DNA from: Mycolicibacterium flavescens
GTDB taxonomy: Bacteria > Actinomycetota > Actinomycetes > Mycobacteriales > Mycobacteriaceae
Reading direction: 5' to 3'
Length of the DNA stretch: 64,000 nt
NCBI GenBank assembly: GCA_900637135.1
Contig: LR134353.1
Span: 4,836,001-4,900,000 of the forward strand
In this document: piece by piece, positions 41,488-49,625 of the stretch
Layout of the letters: each line of letters begins with the position of its first letter
Numbering within the stretch: position 1 is the stretch's first letter
Program-made: the position numbers and the translations under genes
The notes under the pieces: generated by a model
Database searches by the model: none
What the model was told of the DNA's origin: nothing
Seen by the model: the letters and a program-made list of their open reading frames with translations, nothing else

Positions 41488-42993
41488 ATGACATCTCTGT
41501 GGCTAGCAAACCGCGTCGAGCGGCCGGCACCGCCGGACCCGTTGGTCGAATCGGACCGGTCGGCCGACGTCGTCGTGGTCGGCGCCGGAATTACCGGCCT
41601 CATCACCGCGGTGCTCTTGGCGCGGGCCGGCAAGGACGTGTTGGTGCTCGAAGCACAACGCGTCGGGGCGGGCGCGACCGGCAATACCACCGCCAAAATC
41701 AGCCTGCTGCAGAGCACCAAACTGTCGAAGATCGTCTCCAAACACGGCGCCGGGACCGCCAAGCAGTACGTCGAGGGCAACCGTGAGGGCCTGGAGTGGC
41801 TGGTCCAGCACTGTGAGGCGCACGGGCTGTCAGTGCAACGCGAGGACGCCTACACCTATGCGCAATCCGAGAAGGGTGTGTCCTCTGTGCGCCAGGAGCT
41901 CGAGGCGTGCGAGGCCGCGGGATTGGATGTCGACTGGGTCGACGACACCGACGTGCCGTTCCCGTTCCACGGTGCTGTCCGGTTGGCCGACCAGGCACAG
42001 TTCGATCCGATGCCGTTGCTCGACAGCCTGGTCATTGAGCTCGACGAACGGGGCGGACGGCTGGCGCAAGGCGTTCGGGTGCAGAAGGTTTCGAATGAGG
42101 GCGACAAACTGGCCCTGAATGTGCGCACCACCGCAGGTGACGAATTCGACGTGCACGCCAAGCAATGTGTCCTCGCGACGGGCATCCCCATCCTGGACCG
42201 TGGCGGCTTCTTCGCTCGCCTCAAACCGCAACGCTCCTACTGCATGGCCTACAAGGTGCCCGGCAACATCACACGGGGCATGTACATCTCGGCTGATTCG
42301 CCGACCAGGTCGCTGCGTTATGCGCCGACGCCGGACGGCGATCGGTTGATCGCCGGTGGGGCGGGGCATCCCGTCGGCCACGAGAAGAGCCCGGCCTCGT
42401 CGGTGCAGGAGCTCGACCAGTGGACGAAGCTGCACTTCCCCGGCGCGATGCAGACCCATTACTGGTCCGCACAGGACTACTCACCCATCGACGAATTGCC
42501 CTACGTAGGCCCGATCCTGCCCGGCAACGACAAGATCTTCGTGGCAACGGGTTTCGACAAGTGGGGCATGACCAACGGAACCGCTGCCGCACTGGCGCTG
42601 TCGAGCCGCATCCTCGGGGGCCGGATGGACTGGGCGCAGGCCTTCGACAGCTGGAGTCCGCACGAGTTGTCGGGCATCCCCAAGGCGATGCAGACCAACG
42701 CGCAGGTGGCGCTCTATCTGACGCGCGGGTGGATCACTCCGGTCACCAGGATCCTCAACCGCACCCCAGAAGAGGGCGGCGTGGTCAGCGGCCCGCCATG
42801 GGACCTGGAGGCGCGAAGCGTGGTCGACGGTCGCGAGTACCGCGTGTCGCCGGTGTGCCCGCACCTCGGCGGCATCGTCAACTGGAACGACGCCGACGAA
42901 TCCTGGGAGTGCCCGCTGCACGGCTCACGCTTCGCACCCGACGGAACCCTGCTCGAGGGTCCCGCGACCCGCAACCTCACTGCGGCGCAGTAG
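41488..42993 (+). CDS. FAD-dependent oxidoreductase with C-terminal Rieske domain
   Basis: 501 aa from ATG 41488 (an in-frame ATG at 41428 is less likely). The DAO-type FAD domain has VVVVGAGITGLITAVLLARAGKDVLVLEAQ-like dinucleotide motif with the acidic end, GATGNTTAKISLLQ, and a C-terminal FVATGFDKWGMTNGTAAAL. A Rieske 2Fe-2S domain ends the protein (about 420-501): CPHLGG and CPLHGSRF supply the two Cys/His pairs. This YhfW-like architecture is known; substrate is not. Divergent from the Hsp70-like gene over a 110-bp gap. Its 3' end overlaps the next gene, on the opposite strand, by 17 bp. Confidence 0.88.
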   Translation: MTSLWLANRVERPAPPDPLVESDRSADVVVVGAGITGLITAVLLARAGKDVLVLEAQRVGAGATGNTTAKISLLQSTKLSKIVSKHGAGTAKQYVEGNREGLEWLVQHCEAHGLSVQREDAYTYAQSEKGVSSVRQELEACEAAGLDVDWVDDTDVPFPFHGAVRLADQAQFDPMPLLDSLVIELDERGGRLAQGVRVQKVSNEGDKLALNVRTTAGDEFDVHAKQCVLATGIPILDRGGFFARLKPQRSYCMAYKVPGNITRGMYISADSPTRSLRYAPTPDGDRLIAGGAGHPVGHEKSPASSVQELDQWTKLHFPGAMQTHYWSAQDYSPIDELPYVGPILPGNDKIFVATGFDKWGMTNGTAAALALSSRILGGRMDWAQAFDSWSPHELSGIPKAMQTNAQVALYLTRGWITPVTRILNRTPEEGGVVSGPPWDLEARSVVDGREYRVSPVCPHLGGIVNWNDADESWECPLHGSRFAPDGTLLEGPATRNLTAAQ

Positions 42994-43738
42994 ATATCGG
43001 CTTCTCCGGCAATAGCCGCCGAACAGCGATCGAGCCGATAACACCGACCGCGATCAGCGCGATCGCCACCGTGACGGACGTCGAGTCCGACACCCAGCCG
43101 ACGATTCCGGTGACGGTGAGAAACGGTGGAAGCCAGTCGATGACACCCGACCACGAGTTCGACTCTCCGGTCGCGTAGTCGGGGTAGAACTCGGTGAAGG
43201 ACGCGGCGAAGACGACGGCGCCGATGGGAATGATCCAGGCGGTCCAGAAGTTGTCGTTGTCACCTAGGACAGCATCCCCGATCGCACCGGCGATGGCGGA
43301 CACCACGAATGCGCCGGCCCAGGCACCGGTGATCGCATAGTTGATTCGCCGAAACGGTGCACTGTCCCAGTGCTCGGGAGGTGTGGTGTCCTTCGCGTAC
43401 GCCATCGTGAACGGCCGGCGGATGATCAACGTGCCGACGGCGAACACGGCCAGCACGATGTTGCTGAGTTCGCCGGCCCACAGTTGCAGCCAGTCGATGA
43501 CCGAATCCGGCGCAACCAAACCCGCTACGACCAACACTGCGAAGTAGGCGACGGTCACCACCTCGAGTGAATGCACCGCGGCGCCGCGACGGGTGCCCAC
43601 CCACAACGTGAGCAGAGCCAGACCCAGCGCCGCCGAGGCGGCTTCCTCGAACCGGCCGGGTCCTGCGACGACCGCCATCAGGATCCATGGCGCCAGTCCC
43701 GCGAACGGAGACTTGACGTAGGCGTCGATGAATTTCAT
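42977..43738 (-). CDS. Multi-pass membrane protein of unknown function
   Basis: 253 aa from ATG 43738 (MKFIDAYVKSPFAGLAPWIL); the open frame upstream adds 19 residues that overlap the promoter of the divergent gene. Six or so hydrophobic helices occur (e.g. EAASAALGLALLTLWVG, VVTVAYFAVLVVAGLV, IVLAVFAVGTLII, AWAGAFVVSAIAGAIG, AWIIPIGAVVFAASF, VTVAIALIAVGVIGSIAV). The segment PFTMAYAKDTTPPEHWDSAPF between helices is polar and conserved-looking. No transporter family could be named. Confidence 0.75.
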   Translation of the reverse strand: MKFIDAYVKSPFAGLAPWILMAVVAGPGRFEEAASAALGLALLTLWVGTRRGAAVHSLEVVTVAYFAVLVVAGLVAPDSVIDWLQLWAGELSNIVLAVFAVGTLIIRRPFTMAYAKDTTPPEHWDSAPFRRINYAITGAWAGAFVVSAIAGAIGDAVLGDNDNFWTAWIIPIGAVVFAASFTEFYPDYATGESNSWSGVIDWLPPFLTVTGIVGWVSDSTSVTVAIALIAVGVIGSIAVRRLLPEKPISTAPQ

Positions 43739-43784
43739 GTCCGGACTGTACGCGCCGTGGCTGTGCTGTGTTGCAATGACGGGC

Positions 43785-44243
43785 ATGGGTGACATCGACG
43801 AGATTCAACAAGTGAAGTACCGGTACCTGCGCGCACTCGACACCAAGCATTGGGACGAGTTCGCCGACACCCTCACCGAGGATGTGGTCGGCAAGTACGG
43901 CGAATCGATCGGCGAGGAGCATCACTTCACCAACCGCGACGAGTTGGTCAAGTTCATGCGCGACTCGCTGGGTCCCGAGATCATCACCGAACACCGCGTC
44001 ACCCATCCCGAGATCACCGTCGACGGCGACGAAGCGACGGGCACGTGGTACCTGCAGGACCGGGTGATCGCGCCGGACTTCAACTTCATGTTGATAGGCG
44101 CGGGCTTCTACCACGACCGGTACCGGCGCACGAGCGACGGGTGGCGGATCAGCGAAACGGGGTACGACCGCACTTATGACGCGTCGATGTCACTCGAGGC
44201 GCTGAACTTCAAGGTGAAACCCGGTCGTGCACTGAACATCTGA
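43785..44243 (+). CDS. SnoaL/NTF2-like protein
   Basis: 152 aa from ATG 43785 (an alternative ATG lies three codons earlier). SnoaL-like cone fold: DEIQQVKYRYLRALDTKHWD, FADTLTEDVVGKYG, HRVTHPEITVDGDEATGTWY and GWRISETGYDRTY. The DUF4440/SnoaL_4 family includes isomerases, dehydratases and binding proteins. It diverges from the membrane protein over 46 bp. Confidence 0.82.
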   Translation: MGDIDEIQQVKYRYLRALDTKHWDEFADTLTEDVVGKYGESIGEEHHFTNRDELVKFMRDSLGPEIITEHRVTHPEITVDGDEATGTWYLQDRVIAPDFNFMLIGAGFYHDRYRRTSDGWRISETGYDRTYDASMSLEALNFKVKPGRALNI

Positions 44244-44244
44244 C

Positions 44245-44904
44245 TCACTGAGCAATCGCGATCAGCGCCCCCGGCCGAAGCCACCGCATGATCTCGACCA
44301 GCTTGCCATCGTCGATCGCCACGCATCCGGCCGTCGGCCCGCCGTCGGTGGTGTGCAGGAAGAAGGCGCCTCCATTGCCAGGTACCCGCGCCTTGTTGAC
44401 CCCCATGACGACCGCGTGCACGTACTGAGGGATCTGGAGGTTCTCGGTGCCGCTGGCGGGGTCGGTGTCGAACGGGCACTGCGCCTTCTTGCAGACCTGC
44501 ATGGTGTTGTAGGTCGGGCTCTTCATGTCACCGTCCCACCAGTGGTCTGGCCCGACCTGCACGTACGGCAGACCTCCGCCGGGGTTGGGTGCGGTGCCGA
44601 AGGCGAAGTCCAGCGTGAAAACGCCCATCGGCGTTTTCATTTCGCCGTCATGGCTCTGCGGAGTCATGCCGTTGGCGCCGATCCAGGCCGGTATGCCCGC
44701 GGCGACCACCTGCCAACCCGCACCGGTCCGCTGGTAGACATCCATCTTGGCTTTCGAACCACCTACGCCGACAACGGAAATCACCTGGGTGGCCGAACCT
44801 ACCGATTTCGCGAACCACGGCACCGTCTGCGCCTGGCCGAGGGGCGCCGTTGCAAGGGCCAGCAGGCTCACGCACAGGAGGGTCAGCAGTCGGCGCACCG
44901 ACAC
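44245..44904 (-). CDS. Secreted L,D-transpeptidase (YkuD)-like protein
   Basis: 219 aa. The signal peptide is RRLLTLLCVSLLALATAPLG, cleavage near GQAQT (residue ~26). The C-terminal half carries the YkuD catalytic motif HTTDGGPTAGCVAIDD with His and Cys, preceded by GEMKTPMGVFTLDFAFGT, the usual family arrangement (T-P-x-G-x-F). It may cross-link peptidoglycan, although this short subgroup is poorly studied and lacks the Ig-like domains of LdtMt2. Convergent with the SnoaL-like gene, 1 bp apart. Confidence 0.85.
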   Translation of the reverse strand: MSVRRLLTLLCVSLLALATAPLGQAQTVPWFAKSVGSATQVISVVGVGGSKAKMDVYQRTGAGWQVVAAGIPAWIGANGMTPQSHDGEMKTPMGVFTLDFAFGTAPNPGGGLPYVQVGPDHWWDGDMKSPTYNTMQVCKKAQCPFDTDPASGTENLQIPQYVHAVVMGVNKARVPGNGGAFFLHTTDGGPTAGCVAIDDGKLVEIMRWLRPGALIAIAQ

Positions 44905-44907
44905 ATG

Positions 44908-45735
44908 CTAAGTCGCGGTGCGCTGCCCTTCGAGTAAGCCACGCAGCCACGACGACCAGTTGTCGTGTTCTTTCTTTGCGATCGCGGCGGCGTCGTCGCC
45001 GTAGAGAAAGACGCTGGCCATGGCGCTCGTCTGACCGGCGACTGTGCAGGTGCCGAGAACCGCGACGCCTTGCCCGGGTTCGTCGATGCGCAATATCAGG
45101 TCGCGCACGGTGTCGTCCTGGTGTACGCGTTGGACAACGCCGGCGAGACGTGGCGCGCCGCGCGGGGATTCACGATGTTCGCCGACGTCCACGCCCGCGA
45201 GGTTCAGCGCCTCGGTGAGTTTCGTCCACGCCTGCGACTCGTCGCCCGGATGAACCGACATGACCCGGACGCTCGACGCGGGCAAGCCCGCGAAATCCGA
45301 GAGGTAGATTTTGAGCACTTCGAAGGCGCCGGGCCAACCGGATTCGAAGCTCTCCATCTCGTCGTCCCAGTCGTCTCGATCGGTGAACAGGCTGTGCACC
45401 ATCCGGATGACGCAGCGGTCCCCGGAGCGGCTGGTGACCGTCACTTCGGTGGCAAGTGGCGGCGCGTCGCCGCTCCAGTCGTGCTCCTCGTAGGCGAAGC
45501 GATGCGGAGGCTCCCAGGCGGTCACCTTGCCGCCCGAGGCGTCCGTCCCGCAGCTCTCGCCGCCGAAGTCGAATCTGATGGCGCCGCCGACGTGTTCCTC
45601 GACCGTCGTCGGCGTGAACCACGCGCCCATGCCGACGCCGGTGGCGATTGCATGCCAGACCTGCTCCGGTGTTCCGGGCACGAGCACTTCCACCGCTACC
45701 CGGCGCATACCGGAATCGTCTCTGTGCAAGGGCAT
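44908..45735 (-). CDS. SRPBCC (AHSA1-like) domain protein
   Basis: 275 aa from ATG 45735. The N-terminal START/AHSA1 domain (about 10-150) has VAVEVLVPGTPEQVWHAIATG, GMGAWFTPTTVEEHVGGAIR and HRFAYEEHDW. A second, less familiar domain (about 160-275) follows. It begins 1 bp after the stop of an ArsR-type regulator (TGAAATG), the standard regulator-SRPBCC pairing. A ligand-binding or chaperone-like role is possible; substrate unknown. Confidence 0.82.
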   Translation of the reverse strand: MPLHRDDSGMRRVAVEVLVPGTPEQVWHAIATGVGMGAWFTPTTVEEHVGGAIRFDFGGESCGTDASGGKVTAWEPPHRFAYEEHDWSGDAPPLATEVTVTSRSGDRCVIRMVHSLFTDRDDWDDEMESFESGWPGAFEVLKIYLSDFAGLPASSVRVMSVHPGDESQAWTKLTEALNLAGVDVGEHRESPRGAPRLAGVVQRVHQDDTVRDLILRIDEPGQGVAVLGTCTVAGQTSAMASVFLYGDDAAAIAKKEHDNWSSWLRGLLEGQRTAT

Positions 45736-45736
45736 T

Positions 45737-46321
45737 TCAGTCCTCCTTCGGGGCGGGGTAGGCGGCGACCAGCAACCGGTAGCCGCGCGCCTGCGGATCG
45801 GATTCGTCGTGATAGCGCGCGACCAGCGAGGTGATCGCGTCGGAGAGCTCGCGGGTGAACTCCGCCCGGTCGGATGGTGAGCGGAAGCGGACCGCGGTGT
45901 CGATCGACAAGGTCGCCAGCCGTTTGTCTTTTTCACGGGCGATCGCCCAGAGCTCACCCACTTCGCGAACGGCGCGGGCGGCCAGGGCGATCAGGTAGCT
46001 GGCGGACAGGCGGTCGTTGGTGCGGCCGGGGTCGGCGGCGACGGGTCCCATCGCGCCGGGCGACACGACGTAGGACGCGGCCGTGGCGACCAGCAAGCGC
46101 TCGCGCAGGCCACCCCACCGGCGTTCGCCGGCTTCGGCGACGAGCCGGTGCTCCTCGAGTGCGCGCAGGTGGTAGTTGACCTTCTGCCTCGATATTCCGA
46201 CCCGCGGGGCAAGCGCCGCCGCGGAGGCCGGTTCGGTGAGTTCGGCGAGCAGTCGACCGCGGATCGGGTCCAGTGCACTGACCGCGGCCGCGGGATCGTC
46301 GATCACTTCCACGTCGAGCAT
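45737..46321 (-). CDS. ArsR-like winged-helix transcriptional regulator
   Basis: 194 aa. The winged helix covers residues ~10-75 (LDPIRGRLLAELTEPASAAA, VGISRQKVNYHLRALEEHRL, VAEAGERRWGG). No cysteine cluster for metal sensing is seen, so it is likely not a metal sensor. The C-terminal half is helical (ASYLIALAARAVREVGELWA). It precedes the SRPBCC gene in one unit, and an inverted repeat lies 15 bp upstream of its start, a probable autoregulatory operator. Confidence 0.85.
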   Translation of the reverse strand: MLDVEVIDDPAAAVSALDPIRGRLLAELTEPASAAALAPRVGISRQKVNYHLRALEEHRLVAEAGERRWGGLRERLLVATAASYVVSPGAMGPVAADPGRTNDRLSASYLIALAARAVREVGELWAIAREKDKRLATLSIDTAVRFRSPSDRAEFTRELSDAITSLVARYHDESDPQARGYRLLVAAYPAPKED

Positions 46322-46335
46322 GACGCCACGATGCG

Positions 46336-46357
46336 CTTGACAAGATTATTTGTCAAG
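46336..46357. promoter_or_regulatory. Perfect inverted repeat, probable ArsR operator
   Basis: Arms CTTGACAA (46336-46343) and TTGTCAAG (46350-46357) with a 6-bp AT-rich spacer, in the 57-bp gap between the divergent ArsR-like gene (start 46321) and PAP2/kinase gene (start 46379). TTGACA within each arm could also serve as a -35 box for either direction, so the regulator might control both genes. Confidence 0.7.
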
Positions 46358-46378
46358 GGTCGTGGATACGTTGGGGAG

Positions 46379-47872
46379 ATGGATATTGCGCAGGTGGTCG
46401 GCCGGCCCGCAGGCCTACGGCGAATCACTCACGGTCTCGGCGCGCTCGACCAGGAGATCTTCGACGCGATCGCCGAGTCGCCGACCCCGCTGCTTGACAC
46501 CGTGATGCCACCGCTGACGCGCGCTGCCGACCACTCCAAACTGTGGTTCGCGATCGCGGCTGCCCTGGCTGCCACGGGTAAGCCGAGCGCGCGGCGCGGC
46601 GCGGTGCGTGGGATGCTCACGCTGGCGGCGACGAGCTTGATCACCAACCAGGGCGCCAAGCGCATCCGGCGACGGCCCCGCCCGCTGTTCGACTCCGTGC
46701 CACTGGTGCGTCGCACGCGACGCCGACCCACGTCGAACTCGCTTCCGTCCGGGCACTCCGCCAGCGCTGCCGCCTTCGCGGTGGGTGTCGGACTAGAGAG
46801 CGCGTCGCTCGGTCTTCCCCTGGCGCTTCTGGCGGGGCTCGTCGGGTTGTCCCGCGTCGCCGTCGGCGCGCATTACCCCGGAGACGTGATCGCCGGATTC
46901 GGTCTGGGTGCGGCGGTTGCGGTGCTAGGCGGACGGGTGGTGCCTCCAATGGTGCCGACGAGGCTTCCGACCGCGGATCCGCTGCGAGTGGAAACGCCGC
47001 CGCGACCAGAGGGGGAAGGTGTGGTGCTGGTCGTCAATCCCGCGTCTGGCAGCGGGACCGGAGCAGACATTCTCAAAGAAGTCCGAGAGGCGTTGCCACG
47101 CGCGGAGATAGTCGAGCTCTCCGGAGACGACGACTTCGCCACCGCGTTGCGCTCGGTGGCTCAGCGCGCCGAGGTTCTGGCGATCGGGGGCGGAGACGGA
47201 ACGGTGTCGTGCGCGGCGGCGGCCGCCATCGAGGCGGGTGTGCCGCTGGCGGTGTTCCCGGGCGGCACGTTCAACCACTTCGCGAAGGACATCGGTTGCG
47301 AGACGGTGGAAAAGACCGTCGACGCGATTCGGCAGGGCAGCGTCGCGTGCGTCGACATGGTGTGTCTGAACGAAAATCAGATGGTGGTCAACACCGCGAG
47401 CATCGGGGCGTACCCGGCGTTCGTGCGCACCCGAGAGAAGTACGAACGCAAGATCGGCAAGCCGCTGGCCGGGCTCTACGCGATGTATCACACGTTGCGG
47501 CACGAGGATCCGGTCCGCATCCGTTACGACAACAAGACGTTGCAGACGTTCCTGTTCTTCCTCGGCAATTCGGCTTATCTGCCTTCGGGATTCGCGCCGT
47601 CGCGGCGGGACCGGATGGACGACGGGCTGATGGACGTCCGGATCCTCGAGACCGGTCACCGGTTCAGCAAGCTGCGCATTCTGGTTGACGTCGCGCTCGG
47701 CCGGCTCGTACGCAGCCCGTTCTATCACGAGATGCGGGTCCCCGAGTTCGAGTTCACCGCAGTCGACGGTCCGACACTGTTGGCGCACGACGGTGAGATC
47801 GGAACCGAGTGCGAAACCGCCAGCTTCAGCGTGCGATACCGGGCGCTTCCGGTGTTTCGGCCGCTTCCGTGA
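46379..47872 (+). CDS. PAP2 phosphatase fused to diacylglycerol kinase-like domain
   Basis: 497 aa from ATG 46379. Residues ~60-200 are a PAP2 acid phosphatase with KRIRRRPRP, PSGHSAS and SRVAVGAHYPGDV, carrying all three catalytic motifs on membrane helices. Residues ~215-497 are a DAGK/lipid-kinase-like domain with VVNPASGSGTG, GGGDGTVSCAA and PGGTFNHFAKD. The fusion is known in actinobacteria. It may link removal and addition of a phosphate on a lipid. Divergent from the ArsR-like gene; its 3' end overlaps a second PAP2 gene by 47 bp. Confidence 0.9.
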   Translation: MDIAQVVGRPAGLRRITHGLGALDQEIFDAIAESPTPLLDTVMPPLTRAADHSKLWFAIAAALAATGKPSARRGAVRGMLTLAATSLITNQGAKRIRRRPRPLFDSVPLVRRTRRRPTSNSLPSGHSASAAAFAVGVGLESASLGLPLALLAGLVGLSRVAVGAHYPGDVIAGFGLGAAVAVLGGRVVPPMVPTRLPTADPLRVETPPRPEGEGVVLVVNPASGSGTGADILKEVREALPRAEIVELSGDDDFATALRSVAQRAEVLAIGGGDGTVSCAAAAAIEAGVPLAVFPGGTFNHFAKDIGCETVEKTVDAIRQGSVACVDMVCLNENQMVVNTASIGAYPAFVRTREKYERKIGKPLAGLYAMYHTLRHEDPVRIRYDNKTLQTFLFFLGNSAYLPSGFAPSRRDRMDDGLMDVRILETGHRFSKLRILVDVALGRLVRSPFYHEMRVPEFEFTAVDGPTLLAHDGEIGTECETASFSVRYRALPVFRPLP

Positions 47873-48497
47873 TCGGCCGCGACGGCCGCACGAGCAGGAG
47901 GCACAGCACGAAATAGGCGTAACCCAAAGCCCATCCGGCCACGACGTCGGTCGGGTGGTGGACGTTGAGCACCACCCGGCCGACCCCGATCAGGGTGACG
48001 ATGGCGATGCCCGCCGCGATGAGCCAAGCGCGTGCAGCCGGACGCACGGCGGGCAGAGCGACGGTCAGCAGGGCGAAGACCGCGACCAGCACCCCGAGGG
48101 CGTGGCCGGAGGGAAACGATGTTCCCAGCGCGGTGACGAACGCGGTGTCCGGGCGGGGACGGTCGGCGGCTCCCTTCGCGATCTCGGTGACGAGTCCGGC
48201 CAGTTCGACGGTGACGATCAGGAATATCGCGATGCGGATCCGGCGGCGCACGAACGCGACGACGATGAGAGCAATGGTCACCACGCGGAACATGCCCGGC
48301 CCCAGAGCGAGGCAGAAAATATCCCATCCGAGCACCCATCCAGGATGGTCTGCGCCGATCGGGTAGAAGGCGTCGAGCGCAGCGAAATCGATGTCGGCCA
48401 ACCACGTCCACTGCTGCGCGACACCGACCCATAGCAGGGCATACACCGCGACCGCGGCCAGCGCCGATACCACCAGCCGAGGTGTGTGTGATGCCAT
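47826..48497 (-). CDS. PAP2-family membrane phosphatase
   Basis: 223 aa, about six membrane helices. It has the PAP2 motifs KGAADRPRPD, SFPSGHA and GRVVLNVHHPTDVVAG. Probably dephosphorylates a lipid phosphate such as an undecaprenyl or phosphatidyl compound on the outer face. It overlaps the opposing PAP2/DAGK gene by 47 bp at the 3' ends. Confidence 0.88.
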   Translation of the reverse strand: MASHTPRLVVSALAAVAVYALLWVGVAQQWTWLADIDFAALDAFYPIGADHPGWVLGWDIFCLALGPGMFRVVTIALIVVAFVRRRIRIAIFLIVTVELAGLVTEIAKGAADRPRPDTAFVTALGTSFPSGHALGVLVAVFALLTVALPAVRPAARAWLIAAGIAIVTLIGVGRVVLNVHHPTDVVAGWALGYAYFVLCLLLVRPSRPITEAAETPEAPGIAR

Positions 48498-48544
48498 CGT
48501 CCACCTCTACCACGCGGATCGTCGGGCCGTTAGTGTGACTGCCC

Positions 48545-49027
48545 ATGGCGGTGTTCCTGCGCAAGCTGCTCCGTATCGGCTGTATGCCGGACGAGATGCG
48601 GGCCGAGGTGGAGGCCGAGGGTGTGCTCTTCCTCTCCGAGTACATCGCGGTGACCCGACGCTTCAGCGGCAAGATCCCGGGGCGACGGGCGAACGCCAAC
48701 GTAACGAGTTACGTAGGCTCGCTGGCACTGACAAACCAGCGTGTACTCGCCACGCTGTCGACCGTTCCGAAACTGGCCGGCCGCACCATCGATCAACGCT
48801 GGGACGCTACGCAGTCCGGGACCGTCACCGCCGAACTCTCCCCGACGGGTATGAAGATCGATGTCGACATCGCTGCCGTCGATTCCCGCTTCAGCGGCGA
48901 ACTTTCAATGAATTACAAAGTCGCCATCCCCGAGGATGTGCTCATGCGGATCCCTCGGCGATCGCTGTCCTTCGACGTACCGCCGGAGTACGTGTTCCGC
49001 GCCGTAGGGGTGCCGTACCACCCTTAG
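48545..49027 (+). CDS. Conserved hypothetical protein
   Basis: 160 aa, no signal peptide or membrane helix. Mainly beta-strand-like stretches (GVLFLSEYIAVTRRFSG, VTSYVGSLALTNQRVLATLS, GMKIDVDIAAVDSRFSGEL, NYKVAIPEDVLMRIPRRSLSFDV), reminiscent of a PH-like or lipid-binding barrel, but this is a guess. Divergent from the PAP2 gene over a 47-bp gap. Confidence 0.7.
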   Translation: MAVFLRKLLRIGCMPDEMRAEVEAEGVLFLSEYIAVTRRFSGKIPGRRANANVTSYVGSLALTNQRVLATLSTVPKLAGRTIDQRWDATQSGTVTAELSPTGMKIDVDIAAVDSRFSGELSMNYKVAIPEDVLMRIPRRSLSFDVPPEYVFRAVGVPYHP

Positions 49028-49130
49028 GCGCTTTGACCGGTAAACCTCCCTGTGCAAATCGCCGCCGACCTGTATATGTGGGGGCCATACTGGACCAACG
49101 ATCCTCACCGCCGCGTGATGGGAGAGCGCC

Positions 49131-49625
49131 GTGAGCGATGAACTGGCCCGGAAGAGGTTCACCGAGCTCAAAGAGCGCGCAGGACAGCGGCTTGTGGCGG
49201 GGCCGAAACGTGTGTTCATCCCGGACGCTGACCTCGACGCGTTCTGGGCAACGCTGGAGCCTGCGACCATCGATTTCATGATCGGCGAATGGGAGGGCGG
49301 TGAATTCGATACCGGTCACCGGGAAAACGGAACGTTGGCCCTCATCAACTGGTTCGGCAAGACCTTCATCTCTGCGACCGACGTGAAACCGCTGGTCTGC
49401 CTGGACGAAGACGGCCATAAGTACTCGAACGCCGAGAACGGCGAAGGCAGCCTGTGGATGGAGGAGTTTCGGGGCGAGGTAACCGCCACGATGGTGTTCG
49501 ACGGACAGCCCGTCCACGACCATTTCAAGAAGATCGACGACCATGCCGTGATGGGCATCATGAACGGTAAGAACGCACTCGACAACGGCCGCCACGCTTA
49601 CTTCTATCTCGAACGGGTTCCTTAG
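49131..49625 (+). CDS. DUF4334/GXWXG-like protein
   Basis: 164 aa from a GTG start. It includes IDFMIGEWEGGEFDTGHREN (a GxWxG-type motif), LALINWFGKTF, GSLWMEEFRGEVTATMVFDG and HDHFKKIDDHAVMGIMNGK, matching the GXWXG-DUF4334 protein pattern. These are small beta-rich cytoplasmic proteins that may bind ligands; function unknown. Overlaps the 3' end of the convergent HNH gene by 4 bp. Confidence 0.78.
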   Translation: MSDELARKRFTELKERAGQRLVAGPKRVFIPDADLDAFWATLEPATIDFMIGEWEGGEFDTGHRENGTLALINWFGKTFISATDVKPLVCLDEDGHKYSNAENGEGSLWMEEFRGEVTATMVFDGQPVHDHFKKIDDHAVMGIMNGKNALDNGRHAYFYLERVP

